Of a stretch of DNA of 7,640 nucleotides, positions 5,198 to 7,640 are shown one piece after another (positions within the stretch are counted from its first letter, which is position 1; the number at the start of each line of letters is the position of its first letter). The notes under the pieces were generated by a model. It was given only the letters and a program-made list of their open reading frames with translations, made no database searches and was not told where the DNA came from. A program made the position numbers and the translations under genes. Origin of the DNA: Brachybacterium sp. (lineage in GTDB: Bacteria > Actinomycetota > Actinomycetes > Actinomycetales > Dermabacteraceae). The stretch spans positions 1 through 7,640 of the forward strand of contig JAKDNE010000148.1 of NCBI GenBank assembly GCA_030451965.1, read 5' to 3'.

Positions 5198-6767
5198 CGT
5201 GATGGATCCCGCCTCCGTCCTCCCCGCCGCCCGCACCGCCGCAGTGGTCCCCGCCGTGGACGCCGACGACCGGCTCACCCTGGACCGGTGGATCACCCCG
5301 CATGCCGAGGCCGCGCCGTCACGGCCGGCGATCCTGGATCGCGGCGTGGTGGTCTCCTACGGCGAGCTCGAGTCCCGTGCGGCGACGCTCGCCGAGACGC
5401 TGGGCCGCGCCGGTCACGGCCGCGGTGCCCGGATCGCGACGGTCACCGGCTCCACCGCCGACCAGGTGGTGCTGATGCTGGCCTGCGCGAAGGCGGGCGC
5501 GATGCTGGTGCCGCTGTCCTGGCGGCTGACCGCCGGGGAGCTCGCCCAGCAGCTGCGGATCGCGGACCCCTCGCTGCTGCTGGTCGAGGAGGACCACCTG
5601 CCGGTGGCGGAGGACGCGGCGGAGCAGCTCGGTGACCTCCCACTGCCCTCGACCACCCTCGGTGCCCAGGGCGTGGAGTCCCAGGTGCCCGATGCCCGCA
5701 TGCCGCGCCCGGTCGACGCGCCCCGCCCGGAGGACGGGCTGCTGATGCTGTTCACCTCCGGCACCACCAGCACCCCCAAGGCCGTGGTCCTCACGCAGGC
5801 GAACTGCGTGTGGGTGAACCGCTCGCTGCAGGGCGCGGCGCCGCTGCGCCGCTCGGACGTGGTGCTGCAGGTGCTCCCCCAGCATCATGTGGCGGGCTGG
5901 AACATCCAGCCGCTGCTGGCCTGGCACCTGGGGGCGCTGGTGGTGCTCGAGCGCACCTTCGACGCCGGCCGCGCCTTGGCCCTGGTCGAGCGTCACCGCG
6001 CCACGGCCACGATGGGGGTCCCCACCATCTACCGGGCGCTGCTGCAGCATCCTCATATCGCCGCCAGCGACCTCAGCAGCCTGCGCACCGCCATCGTGGG
6101 CGGCGGGATGCTGGACGCGCGGGCGCTCGAGGAGCTCGCCGGGCACGGGATCACCCTCCGTCAGGGCTACGGCCTCACCGAGGCCGCCCCGAACGTGACC
6201 ATGACTCAGCACCCCTCGGATGCCGGCACCGCCGGCCGCGCCTACCCGCATGTGGACCTGGCCCTGCTGGTCGAGGGCGAGGTGAGCCGCGTCCCCGGCA
6301 TCGGTGAGCTGCTGGTGCGCTCCCCCGCCGTGTTCGCCGGCTACTTCCGCGATGACGAGGCCACCGCGCAGACGATGCACGAGGACTGGCTGCGCACCGG
6401 CGACCTGGTGGAGCTGGACGAGGTGGGCCGGGTCCGGATCGTGGACCGGGTCAAGGACATCGTCCGCTCCGGCGCCGAATCGATCGCCCCGATCGAGGTG
6501 GAGCTGGCACTGCTGGAGCACCCCCGCATCGCCGAGGCGGCGGTCGCCGGCATCCCCAGCGAGCGCTGGGGCGAGGAGCTGGTGGCCTGGCTGGTGCTCA
6601 GCGCCCGGCTGGAGGAGCGGGAGATCCGCGCTCACCTGGAGACCCGCCTGGCAGGCTTCAAGCATCCCAAGCAGATCCTGGTGGTCGAATCGATCCCCCG
6701 CACCTCGAGCGGCAAACCGCTGCGCCGGGTGCTGGCCGACTCGCTGCTGGAGAGGAACCGGACATGA
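5184..6767 (+). CDS. AMP-forming acyl-CoA ligase (ANL superfamily)
   Basis: A 527-residue cytoplasmic enzyme expected to activate a carboxylic acid with ATP to an acyl-adenylate and then a CoA thioester. The motifs are in order: the ATP-binding loop FTSGTTSTPKAVVLT (190-204), LPQHHVAGW (231-239), GYGLTEAAP (328-336), WLRTGDL (402-408), the hinge DRVKDIVRSGAESIAP (421-436) and RTSSGKPLRR (506-515), in which Lys511 is the catalytic lysine. The C-terminal domain is complete, and no carrier domain follows, so this is a free-standing ligase rather than part of a peptide synthetase. Two motifs deviate from the usual form: TSGTTS with PKAV for TSGTTG with PKGV, and SGAES for GGEN. The start could be ATG 5184, GTG 5199 or ATG 5202; the first residues are not conserved. 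It overlaps the livM end and the TetR start. It is similar in kind to medium-chain, aromatic or other organic-acid CoA ligases; the substrate is unassigned. Confidence 0.92.
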   Translation: MREPDVMDPASVLPAARTAAVVPAVDADDRLTLDRWITPHAEAAPSRPAILDRGVVVSYGELESRAATLAETLGRAGHGRGARIATVTGSTADQVVLMLACAKAGAMLVPLSWRLTAGELAQQLRIADPSLLLVEEDHLPVAEDAAEQLGDLPLPSTTLGAQGVESQVPDARMPRPVDAPRPEDGLLMLFTSGTTSTPKAVVLTQANCVWVNRSLQGAAPLRRSDVVLQVLPQHHVAGWNIQPLLAWHLGALVVLERTFDAGRALALVERHRATATMGVPTIYRALLQHPHIAASDLSSLRTAIVGGGMLDARALEELAGHGITLRQGYGLTEAAPNVTMTQHPSDAGTAGRAYPHVDLALLVEGEVSRVPGIGELLVRSPAVFAGYFRDDEATAQTMHEDWLRTGDLVELDEVGRVRIVDRVKDIVRSGAESIAPIEVELALLEHPRIAEAAVAGIPSERWGEELVAWLVLSARLEEREIRAHLETRLAGFKHPKQILVVESIPRTSSGKPLRRVLADSLLERNRT

Positions 6768-7510
6768 CCCCAGCGAGGACCCCCGCCCCGTCGGACGCGG
6801 ACCCGTCCCACGCCGATCTCGAGGCGCGCACCGCGACCCAGCCGCGCACCCGGCGCGGCGCCGAGACCAAGGCGAAGATCTTCACCGCGGCCGAGCACAG
6901 CTTCGCCGAGCAGGGCTATCACGCCGCCTCCGTCTCCCGGATCACGGACCGGGCGGGCGTGGGCCAGGGCACCTTCTACCTGTACTTCACCAGCAAGCTG
7001 GATCTGTTCGAGCAGCTGGTGGTGGATCTGAACCGGCGGGTGCGCAAGGCGATGAGCGACGGCGCCGCCCGGGGCCGCGGACGGGCCGAGTCCGAGCGGG
7101 AGGGCTTCCGCGAGTTCTTCGCCTTCACCGCCGAGCATCCGGCGCTGTACCGGGTGGTGCGGGAGGCGGAGCAGGTCTCCCCCGGCGCGATGCGCCTGCA
7201 CTACGAACGGATCGTGGACGGCTACCGCGAGGGCCTCACCCGCGCCCGGGACAGCGGCGAGATCGGCGCCGAGGTGGATCCGGAGGTCGCCGCATGGGCG
7301 CTGATGGGCATCGGCGAGATGATCGGCATGCGCTACGTGCTGTGGCCGACGGGAGAGTCCGAGTCCGGCACCTACGGGGCCGATGCCCGCTCCGTCCCCG
7401 AGGACGTGTTCGAGCAGATGGTCGCGCTGGTGCAGCGGGCACTGGGCACCCCGGCCGACGCCCCGCCGTCGGCGCCCGACGGACCGCCCCCGGTGCGCCC
7501 TGACCCCTGA
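6764..7510 (+). CDS. TetR-family transcriptional regulator
   Basis: A 248-residue DNA-binding regulator. After a polar, Pro/Ala-rich leader (1-28), the TetR helix-turn-helix domain runs from about 32 to 80: a first helix TKAKIFTAAEHSFAEQGYH (35-53), then the helix-turn-helix SVSRITDRAGVGQGTFYLYF (56-75), and SKLDLFEQLV (77-86). The remainder is a mostly helical ligand-binding and dimerisation domain (about 110-228), ending in a Pro-rich tail. The start at 6764 overlaps the ligase stop as ATGA and follows GGAGAGGA (6749-6756) by seven bases. As the last gene of the operon it probably represses the operon promoter near 257-317 and so its own synthesis, with a pathway substrate or CoA thioester as inducer. 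Regulators of this kind commonly sit in acid-catabolic gene clusters; ligand and polarity are inference. Confidence 0.92.
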   Translation: MTPARTPAPSDADPSHADLEARTATQPRTRRGAETKAKIFTAAEHSFAEQGYHAASVSRITDRAGVGQGTFYLYFTSKLDLFEQLVVDLNRRVRKAMSDGAARGRGRAESEREGFREFFAFTAEHPALYRVVREAEQVSPGAMRLHYERIVDGYREGLTRARDSGEIGAEVDPEVAAWALMGIGEMIGMRYVLWPTGESESGTYGADARSVPEDVFEQMVALVQRALGTPADAPPSAPDGPPPVRPDP

Positions 7511-7598
7511 CCTTTGCCCCCGCGGCGAGCACCCCTCACCGCGCCCACACCCCCGGCGCCGATGCCGTCGCCTCGCCCCAGGAGAGAAGGATTCCCAG
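7511..7598 (+). other. Short intergenic gap before the SDR gene
   Basis: These 88 GC-rich bases separate the TetR stop from the next start. There is no convincing terminator (no stem followed by a T-run), no clear promoter hexamers, and no copy of the AACCTGA or ACCTGCG half-sites found upstream of the operon. Read-through from the operon is therefore possible. A purine-rich ribosome binding site, AGGAG with GAAGG, covers 7580-7590. Confidence 0.5.
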
Positions 7599-7640
7599 AT
7601 GAGCCCTCTGACCGGCCGTCGCGCCGTCATCACCGGAGGA
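7599..7640 (+). CDS. Short-chain dehydrogenase/reductase, 5' end (partial)
   Basis: Fourteen codons are visible, reading MSPLTGRRAVITGG, before the window ends. The pattern GRRAVITGG is the opening beta strand and start of the glycine-rich NAD(P)-binding turn of classical short-chain dehydrogenases (usually followed by xxGIG), at the expected distance from the N-terminus. The ATG at 7599 follows GAAGG (7586-7590) by eight bases. Next to an acyl-CoA ligase, it could be a 3-hydroxyacyl-CoA or other alcohol dehydrogenase acting on the activated substrate. That is inference, and with so few residues another Rossmann-fold protein cannot be excluded. Confidence 0.7.
   Translation, partial: MSPLTGRRAVITGG

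Noticed and set aside
7555..7572. Imperfect hairpin between the TetR gene and the SDR gene
   Set aside because: The stem is only four base pairs plus two beyond a mismatch, and no T-run follows, so it is not a supportable terminator.

Overview
The window is very GC-rich, with tight gene packing and ATGA/TGATG stop-start overlaps, which suggests a high-GC actinobacterium. A Micrococcales lineage such as Brachybacterium is a guess from general protein style, not something the sequence proves. No mobile element, CRISPR array, tRNA or rRNA was seen.

Layout. At the left edge (1-26) the first codons of a minus-strand gene are visible behind a strong ribosome binding site. A divergent intergenic region (27-475) follows, carrying a probable plus-strand promoter near 257-285 and a cluster of inverted and direct repeats that look like repressor operators. 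From 476 to 7510 runs one tightly packed plus-strand operon: a lipoprotein solute-binding protein (476-1678), two ABC ATPases of the LivG and LivF types (1678-2433, 2430-3212), two LivH- and LivM-type permeases (3209-4084, 4094-5197), an AMP-forming acyl-CoA ligase (5184-6767) and a TetR-family regulator (6764-7510). Every junction but one overlaps; the exception is a 9-base gap between the two permeases. After an 88-base gap, the first 14 codons of a probable short-chain dehydrogenase/reductase gene (7599 onward) run off the right edge.

How the genes could work together (inference). The five transport genes make a complete branched-chain amino acid-type (HAAT) ABC importer. Translational coupling to an acyl-CoA ligase, and an SDR just downstream, point away from plain leucine/isoleucine/valine uptake. 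They point towards import of a carboxylic acid (aromatic, fatty or another organic acid), its activation to a CoA thioester and later oxidation. The TetR protein encoded last in the operon is the obvious candidate to bind the repeats around the promoter and to be released by the substrate or its CoA ester. The substrate cannot be read from the sequence.

The genes belong to known families. The parts most worth a second look are the operator cluster upstream and the catabolic, rather than amino acid, context of the importer.
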